The notes under the pieces were generated by a model. The model was not told the DNA's origin, ran no database searches, and was given only the letters and a program-made list of their open reading frames with translations. The translations under genes were made by a program, and so were the position numbers. Of a DNA stretch of 64,000 nt, positions 26,153 through 33,886 are shown one piece after another. Source of the DNA: Heliomarina baculiformis (GTDB lineage: Bacteria > Pseudomonadota > Alphaproteobacteria > Rhodobacterales > Rhodobacteraceae); assembly GCF_019966545.1 (NCBI RefSeq), contig NZ_JAIMIC010000002.1, positions 434,001 through 498,000 on the forward strand, given 5' to 3'. How positions within the stretch are numbered: position 1 is the first letter of the stretch; each line of letters starts with the position of its first letter.

Positions 26153-26665
26153 TCAGCTCTGGGGTCGGAGCGGGAAGATGAAGCAGGTGGCTGAGCCATG
26201 CGCATAGAGCTTGCCATCTTCGATACCGGTAAGGCGTGCCTCGGCGGTGGCCATCTGCCTGCCGCGATGGATCAGGCGACCTTCGGCTTGCAGTTTGCCC
26301 CCGTTCGGTTTGATGGCGCGGGTGTAATTGACCTTTAGCTCGGCAGTGGTGAACCCCAGACCGGCATCCAGCGAGGTATGCACAGCGACACCGAGCGCGG
26401 AATCGAGCAACGTGGCCGCAAAGCCGCCGTGTACCGAACCCATTGGGTTCAATAGAAAATCTCCGGGCTCGGCTTCGAATGTGACATAGCCGTAGTCGAG
26501 TTCTTTCGGGATCGACATGCCCATTGTGTCGCCGATGGACGGCGGAGCACCGATTTCACCCGCCACCATCGAGCGCATGTATTCAAGGCCGGAGAGCCGC
26601 ATCGCCGAAAGCGAATCGAAGCCGACCTCTGAGTATTCGTAGGTACGTGTTTTTCGTAAGGCCAT
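26153..26665 (-). CDS. PaaI family hotdog-fold thioesterase
   Basis: 170 residues. The hotdog core is marked by NPMGSVHGGFAATLLDSALG (His-Gly-Gly, the acyl-CoA thioesterase motif) and VNYTRAIKPNGGKLQAEG. It probably hydrolyses an aromatic or acyl-CoA thioester. It is divergent from the HxlR regulator, and the dyads in between suggest it is that regulator's target, with the MATE gene downstream in the same transcript. Confidence 0.88.
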   Translation of the reverse strand: MALRKTRTYEYSEVGFDSLSAMRLSGLEYMRSMVAGEIGAPPSIGDTMGMSIPKELDYGYVTFEAEPGDFLLNPMGSVHGGFAATLLDSALGVAVHTSLDAGLGFTTAELKVNYTRAIKPNGGKLQAEGRLIHRGRQMATAEARLTGIEDGKLYAHGSATCFIFPLRPQS

Positions 26666-26727
26666 GGGTTTTCCCTATGCTTTTCAGGTGCTTCTGGCAG
26701 GGCAGGTGTGCCACATATGCCAATAAA

Positions 26728-26771
26728 GTTCCTTTTTAGAACTGACTCATGAGTAAGTTCCCTTTTGGAAC
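26728..26771. promoter_or_regulatory. Paired operators for the HxlR regulator
   Basis: Two dyads of the form GTTCC-N5-(A/G)GAAC: GTTCCTTTTTAGAAC (26728-26742) and GTTCCCTTTTGGAAC (26757-26771), 29 bases apart centre to centre. Both lie in the gap between the divergent thioesterase and hxlR-type genes, close to the hxlR start, which fits autorepression plus control of the thioesterase-MATE unit. Confidence 0.7.
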
Positions 26772-26796
26772 CTGTCAATATGCGTTAGAAGGACGT

Positions 26797-27243
26797 ATGA
26801 AGTGGGATGATCTAAGAAGCGAATCTTGCCCCGTAGCGCGCGGGCTTTCGGTGATTGGCGACCGATGGACGATGCTTGTCCTGCGGGATTGCTTTCTGGG
26901 GGTGCGGCGGTTCGAGCAGATGCAGGAGCGTCTGGGCATCACGCGTCACGTGCTGGCGGACCGTTTGCGAAAGTTGGAAGAAGACGGGGTGCTGAGGCGC
27001 GAAGCCTATCAGGACCGCCCGTTGCGGCACGAATACCGGCTGACCGAAAAGGGCAAGGCGCTTTACCCGGTGCTGGTGACGCTCATGGCCTGGGCCGAGG
27101 AGCATGTGCCGCCCGAGGAAAAGAGTTCAATGACGCTCTTGTCGCGGGATACGGGCGAGGTTCTTGAGCCGGTTCTGACTGATGCGAACACGGGCCAGCG
27201 GATCACGCATCGCAACGTGATGGCGCGACGAAACACCGAATGA
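26797..27243 (+). CDS. HxlR family transcriptional regulator
   Basis: 148 residues. The winged-helix motif is typical: CPVARGLSVIGDRWTMLVLR, then RRFEQMQERLGITRHVLADR. The ATG at 26797 has AGAAGGA ahead of it; an in-frame ATG at 26749 lies within the operator region and is less likely. The Cys before the helix (SESCPVARG) is the position used for redox or aldehyde sensing in some HxlR/HypR proteins. That sensing role is inference. Confidence 0.9.
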   Translation: MKWDDLRSESCPVARGLSVIGDRWTMLVLRDCFLGVRRFEQMQERLGITRHVLADRLRKLEEDGVLRREAYQDRPLRHEYRLTEKGKALYPVLVTLMAWAEEHVPPEEKSSMTLLSRDTGEVLEPVLTDANTGQRITHRNVMARRNTE

Positions 27244-27342
27244 TTTGAATGGCTTGTTCAGCCGCGTTCGGTGTGCTGTCGATCCCTACCGCTCATCGTA
27301 CATGAAGGCCGCATTGCCTTGTCGCCGCGTAAAGAACCGCCG

Positions 27343-27729
27343 TCAGGCGGCGGCCAGAACTTCGACCTCGACCTTGAATTCGGGACGGGTGAAGCCCGAG
27401 ACAATCACAAGTGTCGAGCTTGGCAGACGCGCCGCGCTCCCGACGAATTCGTCGCGGGCCCGCATGTAATCCGCCATGAATTGTCTGTCGGTCACATAGG
27501 CAGAGATATGGGCGACATCCGAGTTTGTCATTCCCGCCTCGGTCAGAATGGCACGGATCGATTGAAAGCAGAGAGTTGCCTGATCATAGGCGCTATGGGG
27601 AATGAACCCGTCCTCTTGTATGGCCAATTGGCCGGAGGTACGGACGATGCGTTTTCCGGCAGGGATTTCGGTGCCATGGGAATAGGCGCCGAACGGGGCC
27701 GCAAGAGTAGCTGGATTCAGGGCTTTCAT
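27343..27729 (-). CDS. RidA family protein (reactive imine/enamine deaminase-like)
   Basis: 128 residues from the ATG at 27729, where the fold begins (MKALNPATLAAPFGAYSHG). The conserved SGQLAIQEDG and the C-terminal VEVEVLAAA match the YjgF/YER057c/UK114 family. RidA members hydrolyse enamines/imines from amino-acid metabolism. Many paralogues next to catabolic operons act on pathway intermediates instead. It is divergent from the amidotransferase operon with a 125-base shared promoter gap. Confidence 0.88.
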   Translation of the reverse strand: MKALNPATLAAPFGAYSHGTEIPAGKRIVRTSGQLAIQEDGFIPHSAYDQATLCFQSIRAILTEAGMTNSDVAHISAYVTDRQFMADYMRARDEFVGSAARLPSSTLVIVSGFTRPEFKVEVEVLAAA

Positions 27730-27854
27730 GGCGATGATGTTCTCCTGCCGGTAATTGGGGGTTGAATGGTTGGCCGGGTTCTGGAATTTATTGCCTACTC
27801 TCTGGCACAGATTTTTCACTAGGGCCACGCAACCTACTTCCTGAGGAGGATGAT

Positions 27855-28553
27855 ATGGGCCAGCGTGTGCTGTCTGTACGCCATGGTAATGAACCCAAAG
27901 ACGATCGTGCGACCGCGTGGCTGACGCGGTCGGGATATTTCGTAGATACCCGGCATCCCTATGCCGGCGACAAACTTGGCGAGCCGGGAGACGATCTGGC
28001 CGCCACGATTATCTACGGCGGACCTTTCAATGTTTACGAAACCGACAGGCATCCGTTCCTGCGCGAAGAATACCGCTGGATTGACGCCTGTATGGCCAAG
28101 GGCATCAAGGTGCTTGGCATCTGTCAGGGCGCCCAGATGATTGCGCATCATCTTGGGGCATGGGCCGGTGCGCCTGCCAACGATGTTTTCGAGTTCGGTT
28201 ATTACGAGATCAGCCCAACCGAGGCGGGAGCTGGCTTTCTCGACGCGCCGATGAGAGTGTGCCAGTCGCATTTCCATACGTTTGACCTTCCATACGGCGC
28301 GGTTCATCTGGCGCGGGGCGAGAATTATGAGAACCAGGCCTATCGCTATGGAGAAACCACCTATGGGTTTCAGTTTCATCCGGAAGTGACAAAAGCCGGG
28401 TTCCGGCGCTGGCAGGATCGGTGGCCCGAGGTTTACGAAAAGCCCGGGGTTCAGAGCAGGGAAGAACAGGACCGGTTGATCGCGCTGCATGATGCACGAC
28501 AGGGGGAATGGTTCGGTGGGTTCCTATGTGATTTCATCGGTAGAGCGGCATGA
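27855..28553 (+). CDS. Class I glutamine amidotransferase-like protein
   Basis: 232 residues, with GAGGAGG before the ATG. The nucleophile elbow GICQGAQM holds the catalytic Cys, and FHPEV supplies His and Glu, so the glutaminase triad is complete. No synthetase domain is fused. Stand-alone members resemble GMP-synthase glutaminase and include gamma-glutamyl-amide hydrolases (PuuD-like). First gene of a four-gene operon with 4-base overlaps; a hydrolytic role on an amide substrate is more likely than ammonia donation. Confidence 0.85.
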   Translation: MGQRVLSVRHGNEPKDDRATAWLTRSGYFVDTRHPYAGDKLGEPGDDLAATIIYGGPFNVYETDRHPFLREEYRWIDACMAKGIKVLGICQGAQMIAHHLGAWAGAPANDVFEFGYYEISPTEAGAGFLDAPMRVCQSHFHTFDLPYGAVHLARGENYENQAYRYGETTYGFQFHPEVTKAGFRRWQDRWPEVYEKPGVQSREEQDRLIALHDARQGEWFGGFLCDFIGRAA

Positions 28554-29344
28554 GCGTTCAGGGCTATTGGAGCGATTTGCCCTCGTCGGCGTTTCGCGCC
28601 TTACCCTCGGATACGATTGCCGTGTTGCCGCTGGGCGCGACGGAACAGCATGGGCCACATCTGCCGTTATCGGTCGATAGCGATATCATCGGTGCTATCG
28701 CGGCGCGGATGCTGGATTGTATCAAACCGGAGCAGTCGGTTCTGGTGCTGCCCTCGTTCACGGTCAGCAAGAGCGACGAACACGATGCCTTTCCCGGTAC
28801 ACTGACCTATTCGGCGGAAACCATGCTGGCGATGCTGCGCGAGATCGGTCGTTCCGTGGCCCGGGCCGGGGTTGACCGGCTCTTGTTTCTCAACGGGCAC
28901 GGGGGGAACGCCGCCCTTTTGCAGATCGCTGCTCGGGACCTGCGACGCACGGAAAACCTTATGGCGGCAAGCTGTTCGTGGGGCGGGTTCGCCGAGTGGG
29001 AAACGCATTTCGATCCCGCCGCGTACAGTCTGGATATCCATGCGGGGGAGTGCGAGACGTCGATGATGCTGGCCATTCGCCCGGACCGTGTCGACATCGC
29101 CAAGGCCGCAGATTTTCGCAGCGACTTACAGGAGTGGGAGGAGGATTTTCCCCGTATCGGTCTAGTCGGCAAACCGGTCAACCCGGGGTGGCTGGCGCAG
29201 GATCTGCACCCCGAGGGCGCCTGTGGCAATGCCTCGGCGGCAACGGTGGAAAAAGGCGAGGCGCTGCTTGAGAGTGCGGGCCGGAACCTTGCTGATTTCC
29301 TTGCGGAATTTGCCCGGTTCGATCATCGGAAGTCGGCGCAATGA
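28550..29344 (+). CDS. Creatininase family metal-dependent amidohydrolase
   Basis: 264 residues. All family metal motifs are present: the N-terminal GATEQHGPHLPL with Glu and His, a middle NGHGGN, and a HAGECETS motif with Glu. Members open cyclic amides (creatinine) or cleave formamides (FAPy deformylase type) and include the mycofactocin peptidase MftE. Coupled to both neighbours by ATGA overlaps. The substrate is unknown but should fit the amidohydrolase and FAD enzyme that follow. Confidence 0.9.
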   Translation: MSVQGYWSDLPSSAFRALPSDTIAVLPLGATEQHGPHLPLSVDSDIIGAIAARMLDCIKPEQSVLVLPSFTVSKSDEHDAFPGTLTYSAETMLAMLREIGRSVARAGVDRLLFLNGHGGNAALLQIAARDLRRTENLMAASCSWGGFAEWETHFDPAAYSLDIHAGECETSMMLAIRPDRVDIAKAADFRSDLQEWEEDFPRIGLVGKPVNPGWLAQDLHPEGACGNASAATVEKGEALLESAGRNLADFLAEFARFDHRKSAQ

Positions 29345-30570
29345 TGAATGCGATAAACGGTGAAGACCGGATCGCGGGAATTCTGGTGCCTGCGTCGCTC
29401 GTATCCGATCCGCTCAAATTTGGCGGAGAGCGGCGGGACGATTGCATCGCTGGCGATCTTGTCCTGAAGGAGGGACGAGCGGTCGGGCTTGAACTTGCGA
29501 CGGAACAGGCCGAGCGGATTGTCTTACCGCGTCTGACCGAGCCGCATGTCCACTTGGACAAATGTCACAGCGTGCATCGGCTTGAGAATGTCGGCGGTAA
29601 TCTCAAGGGGGCGATCAAGGCGCAGAAAGCCGATATGGCGGGCTGGACGGAGGAGGATCTTCGGGCGCGCGCCGGGCGCGGGATCGATGAATTGTTGGCC
29701 TCGGGCTGCGGTGCCGTGCGCACGCATGTGGACTGGTCCGATGACGATGACCCTAGTGTCGAGCCGCTTGCATGGGCCGTGTTGCACGAGCTGGGCGAGG
29801 ATGCCGATCTGCTACTTGAATGCGCGGCCCTGACCGACATTGGCGCGCTTGCCGATAGTGGCCATGCGAAGACTTATGCGCGCGCGATTGCACATCGCGG
29901 CGGCGTGTTGGGGGCATTCGTCTTCGATCAGCCTGAGCGCGACGCGGGATTGCGCAACGTGTTTCGCGAGGCGGAACGACTTGGGCTGAAGCTCGACTTT
30001 CATGTGGACGAAGGGCTGGAGCCGCAGCTTGACGGGTTGGAGCGGATTGCGGATGCGGCGCTTGCCGTTGGTTTCGAGGGATCGATCCTGTGCGGACATG
30101 CCTGTTCGCTTGCGAATTACGCCGAAAATGACGTTGCCCGGATCGCCGACAAGCTGGCTGAGACGGGTATAGCGGTTACCGTTCTGCCGCAGACGAACCT
30201 TTACCTGCAGGACAGGAGGCAGGGAACGCCGGATCGGCGCGGCCTGACGCGGCTGCACGAATTGCGGGCGAGGGGTGTTACCGTTGCCCTTGGCGCGGAT
30301 AACGTGCGCGATGCTTTTTGTCCGGTTGGGCGGCACGATCCGCGCCACGTGTTGTCGCTGGCTGTGGTAGCGGCGCATCTCGACCCGCCTCTTGGCTCTC
30401 ACCTGCCGCTGATTACGACGGCTGCCCGGCGGGGGATGGGGTTGCCGGACCTGACAGTCGATGGCGCCGCTGTCGAAGACCTGCTGATCTGCGATGCGAA
30501 CAACACGAGTGATCTGATATCCGGGGCTGCGTTGCGTCCCTTGTCCGAAACAAGGAGTTCGATGCGATGA
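29341..30570 (+). CDS. Cytosine deaminase-like amidohydrolase
   Basis: 409 residues of the amidohydrolase superfamily. Metal ligands are recognisable: HVHLDK near residue 70, HVDEG near 222, CGHACS near 252, and the Asp in GADNVRD near 320, the order seen in cytosine/isoguanine deaminases. It is expected to deaminate or hydrolyse a nitrogen heterocycle. Third gene of the overlapping operon. Confidence 0.85.
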   Translation: MMNAINGEDRIAGILVPASLVSDPLKFGGERRDDCIAGDLVLKEGRAVGLELATEQAERIVLPRLTEPHVHLDKCHSVHRLENVGGNLKGAIKAQKADMAGWTEEDLRARAGRGIDELLASGCGAVRTHVDWSDDDDPSVEPLAWAVLHELGEDADLLLECAALTDIGALADSGHAKTYARAIAHRGGVLGAFVFDQPERDAGLRNVFREAERLGLKLDFHVDEGLEPQLDGLERIADAALAVGFEGSILCGHACSLANYAENDVARIADKLAETGIAVTVLPQTNLYLQDRRQGTPDRRGLTRLHELRARGVTVALGADNVRDAFCPVGRHDPRHVLSLAVVAAHLDPPLGSHLPLITTAARRGMGLPDLTVDGAAVEDLLICDANNTSDLISGAALRPLSETRSSMR

Positions 30571-31970
30571 CAGGTAAGTCCATCCAAATCGACTGGGGAA
30601 AGATAGGGCAGGCACTGGCTCCGGTGGAAATTATCGACGAACCGGTTCTGGTCAAAAAGCGGTCTCGGGATTTCTTCTGGTATTCTCCGCTGCTGAATGC
30701 CCAGCTTAAACAATGTTTCGGCGATCTGGTGGCGCGGCCAAAAAACCGCGACGAACTCGGCCATTGCCTTGCTGTGGCCTACGCCAATGACCTGCCCGTG
30801 GTCCTGCGCGGCGGCGGGACGGGGAATTATGGTCAGGCGGTGCCTTTGCAGGGCGGGATGATCATCGAGACGACGGGTATGAACCGGATTCTGGAGATCG
30901 GTGAGGGGTTCGTCCGGGTCGAGGCCGGGGCGCTGATGGCGGATATCAACCGGGCGTTAATTCCCGAAGGATGGGAAATGGCCATGTTCCCCTCGACCCA
31001 GGATATTGCCACCGTCGGCGGTTTCGTCGCGGGTGGCTCGGCCGGGATCGGTTCAATTGCCAATGGGGCGCTGCGAGAAAAGGGCAATATCATCAGCCTC
31101 AGCGCCCTGTCCGTCGAGGAAATGCCGCAGGAGCGCGTCTTTGATACTGAGGACGCTTTGCAGATCCACCATGCCTGGGGGCTGAATGGCGCAATCACCG
31201 AGGTCACGCTTCGCACGGTGCCGACGCAGAACTGGATCGGCTGCATGGCCACGTTTGACAGTTATCGCGACACCTATGCGGCCGGGTATGATCTGGCTGT
31301 CGCGGCAGAACTAGGATGCAAGCTGTGTTCGACGGTCGATGCCCGGATTGTTGAGTATTTCCCGAGACTTAAGGGTCATATCCGTGAGGGGAAGCATTTG
31401 CTGGTCGCGATGGTCCCCGAGAAGGAAGTCGAAGGGTTTCGCAGTCTGATCGAAGAGCGAGGGGGACATGTCGATCTTGCGCTCAGTGAGACGGAGCGGG
31501 AGGCGAGGTCCATCCCGCATGTCTTTGAGTTTTCTTACAATCATACCACGCTGCAGGTGCTGAAAGCCGACCGCTCGGCGACCTATCAGCAGATCGGTGT
31601 CAGCGATCCGGCGAATGCGGACGCGATTGCCGCCATCGGAGAGGCGCTGGGCGATGATGTCTGGCAGCATCACGAGTTTGCCAAGGTAGACGGGAAGGTA
31701 ACCGCTTTTGACCTGCCGATCATCTGGTTTACCGATGAGGAAAGGCTTCGCGAAATCGATGCCACCTACGAAGCGGCCGGGTTTCCAGTTGCGGATGCAC
31801 ATTCCTACCACGTTGAGGGCGGCGGGTTGAAGAACGCGGATTACCAGCATCTTGCATGGAAGAAACGCATGGATCCCAAGGGGTTGCTGAACCCTGGCAA
31901 GTCGCGGGTCTGGGACAGCGTCAAGCATCTGGCACCAGATGAGATTGAGGCGATGGCGGATCGGTCCTGA
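30567..31970 (+). CDS. FAD-binding oxidase/dehydrogenase (PCMH-type)
   Basis: 467 residues. The FAD-binding domain shows PVVLRGGGTGNYGQAVPL with the phosphate-binding glycines and GGFVAGGSAGIGS; the C-terminus has a lactate-dehydrogenase/glycolate-oxidase-type end (MDPKGLLNPGKS). Related enzymes oxidise 2-hydroxy acids or N-heterocycles. Fourth and last overlapping gene of the operon. Electron acceptor and substrate are unknown. Confidence 0.87.
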   Translation: MTGKSIQIDWGKIGQALAPVEIIDEPVLVKKRSRDFFWYSPLLNAQLKQCFGDLVARPKNRDELGHCLAVAYANDLPVVLRGGGTGNYGQAVPLQGGMIIETTGMNRILEIGEGFVRVEAGALMADINRALIPEGWEMAMFPSTQDIATVGGFVAGGSAGIGSIANGALREKGNIISLSALSVEEMPQERVFDTEDALQIHHAWGLNGAITEVTLRTVPTQNWIGCMATFDSYRDTYAAGYDLAVAAELGCKLCSTVDARIVEYFPRLKGHIREGKHLLVAMVPEKEVEGFRSLIEERGGHVDLALSETEREARSIPHVFEFSYNHTTLQVLKADRSATYQQIGVSDPANADAIAAIGEALGDDVWQHHEFAKVDGKVTAFDLPIIWFTDEERLREIDATYEAAGFPVADAHSYHVEGGGLKNADYQHLAWKKRMDPKGLLNPGKSRVWDSVKHLAPDEIEAMADRS

Positions 31971-32091
31971 ACGGGAAGGTGTCATGCTTTGGGACGGGAT
32001 TAACCTCAACGATTGCGGCATGCCGAAGGTCTGAAGTCTGCGGCAAAGGAAGGTCGATCGCCCCGGAATGGGCGCATGAGACGGAGGTGAA

Positions 32092-32598
32092 ATGCTTGAG
32101 ACGATACTGATTTGCGCCCTGTGTTTTCATATGATCTGCATGGCGGCCTGGCTGACCATCGGCGTCGTGGAAAACATCGTACATCCGTTTTTGAACGAAA
32201 CTTTCACCGCGCTAGTTCTGGATATGGAGCGGATGCGGGCCGGATATCCCGAAGCCTACGAGCATGTTGCTTACCGCCGGTTGGCCAGTCGCAGGACGCA
32301 GCGCGCGTTTTTTTACGTGGCGATCGTCCTTGAGGCAGTAACGGTCATCTGCCTGTGGGCCGCGGTTGTTGCGCTGGGAGCGTCTGTTGGCGGTTGGCTT
32401 TCGGTGGAACTTGCGCTCGGGCTGGCGTTGATCGGGGCCACGATGTTCAGTTCCCTCTGGGCAGGGTTTCTGATCCTGGGAAACTATTTCTGCTACTGGT
32501 TCGGTCACGAGGGCGGACAGAACACGCATTTTCACATGCTGCACTGGGGCATGGCTGCCACCCTCTTGGTGGTCGTCTGCATCGTCGTTGTCTCTTGA
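32092..32598 (+). CDS. DUF2165-like small integral membrane protein
   Basis: 168 residues with CGGAGGTGA before the ATG. Four hydrophobic segments (about 5-27, 73-95, 102-125, 146-167) and a conserved-looking WFGHEGGQNTHFHMLHWG stretch near the end. This fits the DUF2165 group of predicted membrane proteins, whose function is not known. It starts 121 bases after the FAD oxidase, so co-transcription with the operon is possible. Confidence 0.65.
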   Translation: MLETILICALCFHMICMAAWLTIGVVENIVHPFLNETFTALVLDMERMRAGYPEAYEHVAYRRLASRRTQRAFFYVAIVLEAVTVICLWAAVVALGASVGGWLSVELALGLALIGATMFSSLWAGFLILGNYFCYWFGHEGGQNTHFHMLHWGMAATLLVVVCIVVVS

Positions 32599-33047
32599 AG
32601 CCGTGAGCAATTCAGCGAGAAAGCGTTTGCGCTAACCGACTTACGGGATGTGCTGAGCTGAGCCAGGGCAGCCTGTGTCAATGTTTGCATCTGCAGAAAG
32701 AGAATCGGTCTGCAAGGTTTTTCCGCTTTTGGTAGGCAGAGGCACCGTGCGGCGGCCCGAGTGCCGGTGCTGTTTTGGCAATTTGCAGCCGGAGGTTGTT
32801 GTCCGGCTTGGAATTTCTATTCACTGACAATGGTTTATCGCACAGGGTTATTGTTCATTATTTGTTAACAAAAAACCTCCTGATCGCGAAGCTTTCCTTT
32901 ACTCAAGGGAAAGATCATCGTATATTGCAACTCATACGGGTGGTGCTCCAACTAGTGGTAAATTGTCCCGGTAAAGTAGGCCCCGGCCGAATATCAAGCT
33001 CGGTTCCGAGGTTTCATGTGAGATTTCAAAGTTGCTGGAGAATTGAT
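32599..33047. promoter_or_regulatory. Long non-coding leader upstream of the VPLPA-CTERM gene
   Basis: 449 bases with no supportable gene. The second half (about 32815-32960) is AT-rich, with TTTGTTAACAAAAAACC and TTTACTCAAGGGAAAG, and probably holds the promoter and a long 5' leader of the surface-protein gene. No riboswitch class was recognised. Confidence 0.4.
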
Positions 33048-33791
33048 ATGAAGTTTGGTTTATACAGCGGATTGATCGCGGGCACGATGGCATTGGCCGC
33101 CGCCCCCGGATATGCCGCAACAGTCATGCTAACGATCGACGAGTTCGACTCGGTGCAGACTGTAAAGGACGTGCCATCGACCAGTTTCGTCAATAATTCC
33201 GAGGTTGCTGACGCTGGCGTACTGGGTGGTTATCGTGATTTCGAAGTTATGAATACCGCCGCCACGGGCAACCCTGAGGACGCAACCGAGTTGCGTTCGG
33301 AAGCAGGGCTTCTGTCTTTCTCGAACATCGCCGGGGCGTCCGGTTCCGGCTATATCACCTACGACGGTCAGGATGACCCGACCACGGTCAATACGACCGG
33401 TCTTGGTGGTATCAACCTCGAGATCGGGACAAATCCGTACTTCGCATTCGATGTCGCCTACTTTGATCGTAACGTGTTCATCGAGATCACCGCTTGGGAC
33501 ATGCTGGGCAACGTCGTTTCCTATTCGGAAACACTGGCTGCCGGTTTCAACCCCAACCTGCCGTTCTCTGATCTGATCGGCGATCCCAATTTCGACTGGA
33601 CACAGGTCGGTGCGTTGCAGTTCTTCGTGGACTCGAGCAACACCGAGATCAGCGTCGACGGCCAGTTGAACTCGATCAAGGTTGTCGCAGATATGAACGT
33701 AATTCCGCTGCCGGCATCAGGACTTCTGCTGCTGGGCGGGATCTCCTCCGCCGGGTTTCTCCTGAGGCGGAAACGGAGGAAGAGCAGCTGA
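33048..33791 (+). CDS. VPLPA-CTERM sorting domain surface protein
   Basis: 247 residues. It has an N-terminal signal peptide (cleavage near GYAA) and a C-terminal tripartite sorting signal: IPLPASG, a hydrophobic helix, then the basic tail RRKRRK. This is the Rhodobacterales variant of PEP-CTERM, processed by an exosortase and usually linked to exopolysaccharide or cell-surface export. The mature part is acidic, Thr/Asn/Gly-rich and beta-like, with no recognised domain. No exosortase is in the window. CTGGAG precedes the ATG at 33048; upstream in-frame codons would spoil the signal peptide. Confidence 0.88.
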   Translation: MKFGLYSGLIAGTMALAAAPGYAATVMLTIDEFDSVQTVKDVPSTSFVNNSEVADAGVLGGYRDFEVMNTAATGNPEDATELRSEAGLLSFSNIAGASGSGYITYDGQDDPTTVNTTGLGGINLEIGTNPYFAFDVAYFDRNVFIEITAWDMLGNVVSYSETLAAGFNPNLPFSDLIGDPNFDWTQVGALQFFVDSSNTEISVDGQLNSIKVVADMNVIPLPASGLLLLGGISSAGFLLRRKRRKSS

Positions 33792-33820
33792 GCCCGGAAC
33801 ACTCAGCAGCTTGAAAACCC

Positions 33821-33859
33821 AAGACGGGGCGCCCAGCGATAGGCGCTCCGTTCTTGTTT
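33821..33859. terminator. Bidirectional rho-independent-type terminator
   Basis: Ten-base stem ACGGGGCGCC (33824-33833) with GGCGCTCCGT (33842-33851), one G-T wobble, 8-base loop, followed by TCTTGTTTGT. It lies between the convergent VPLPA-CTERM gene and the aminotransferase/reductase fusion gene and can serve both. Confidence 0.7.
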
Positions 33860-33886
33860 GTGCGGTGCGTTTTGAGATCAGCGGTG

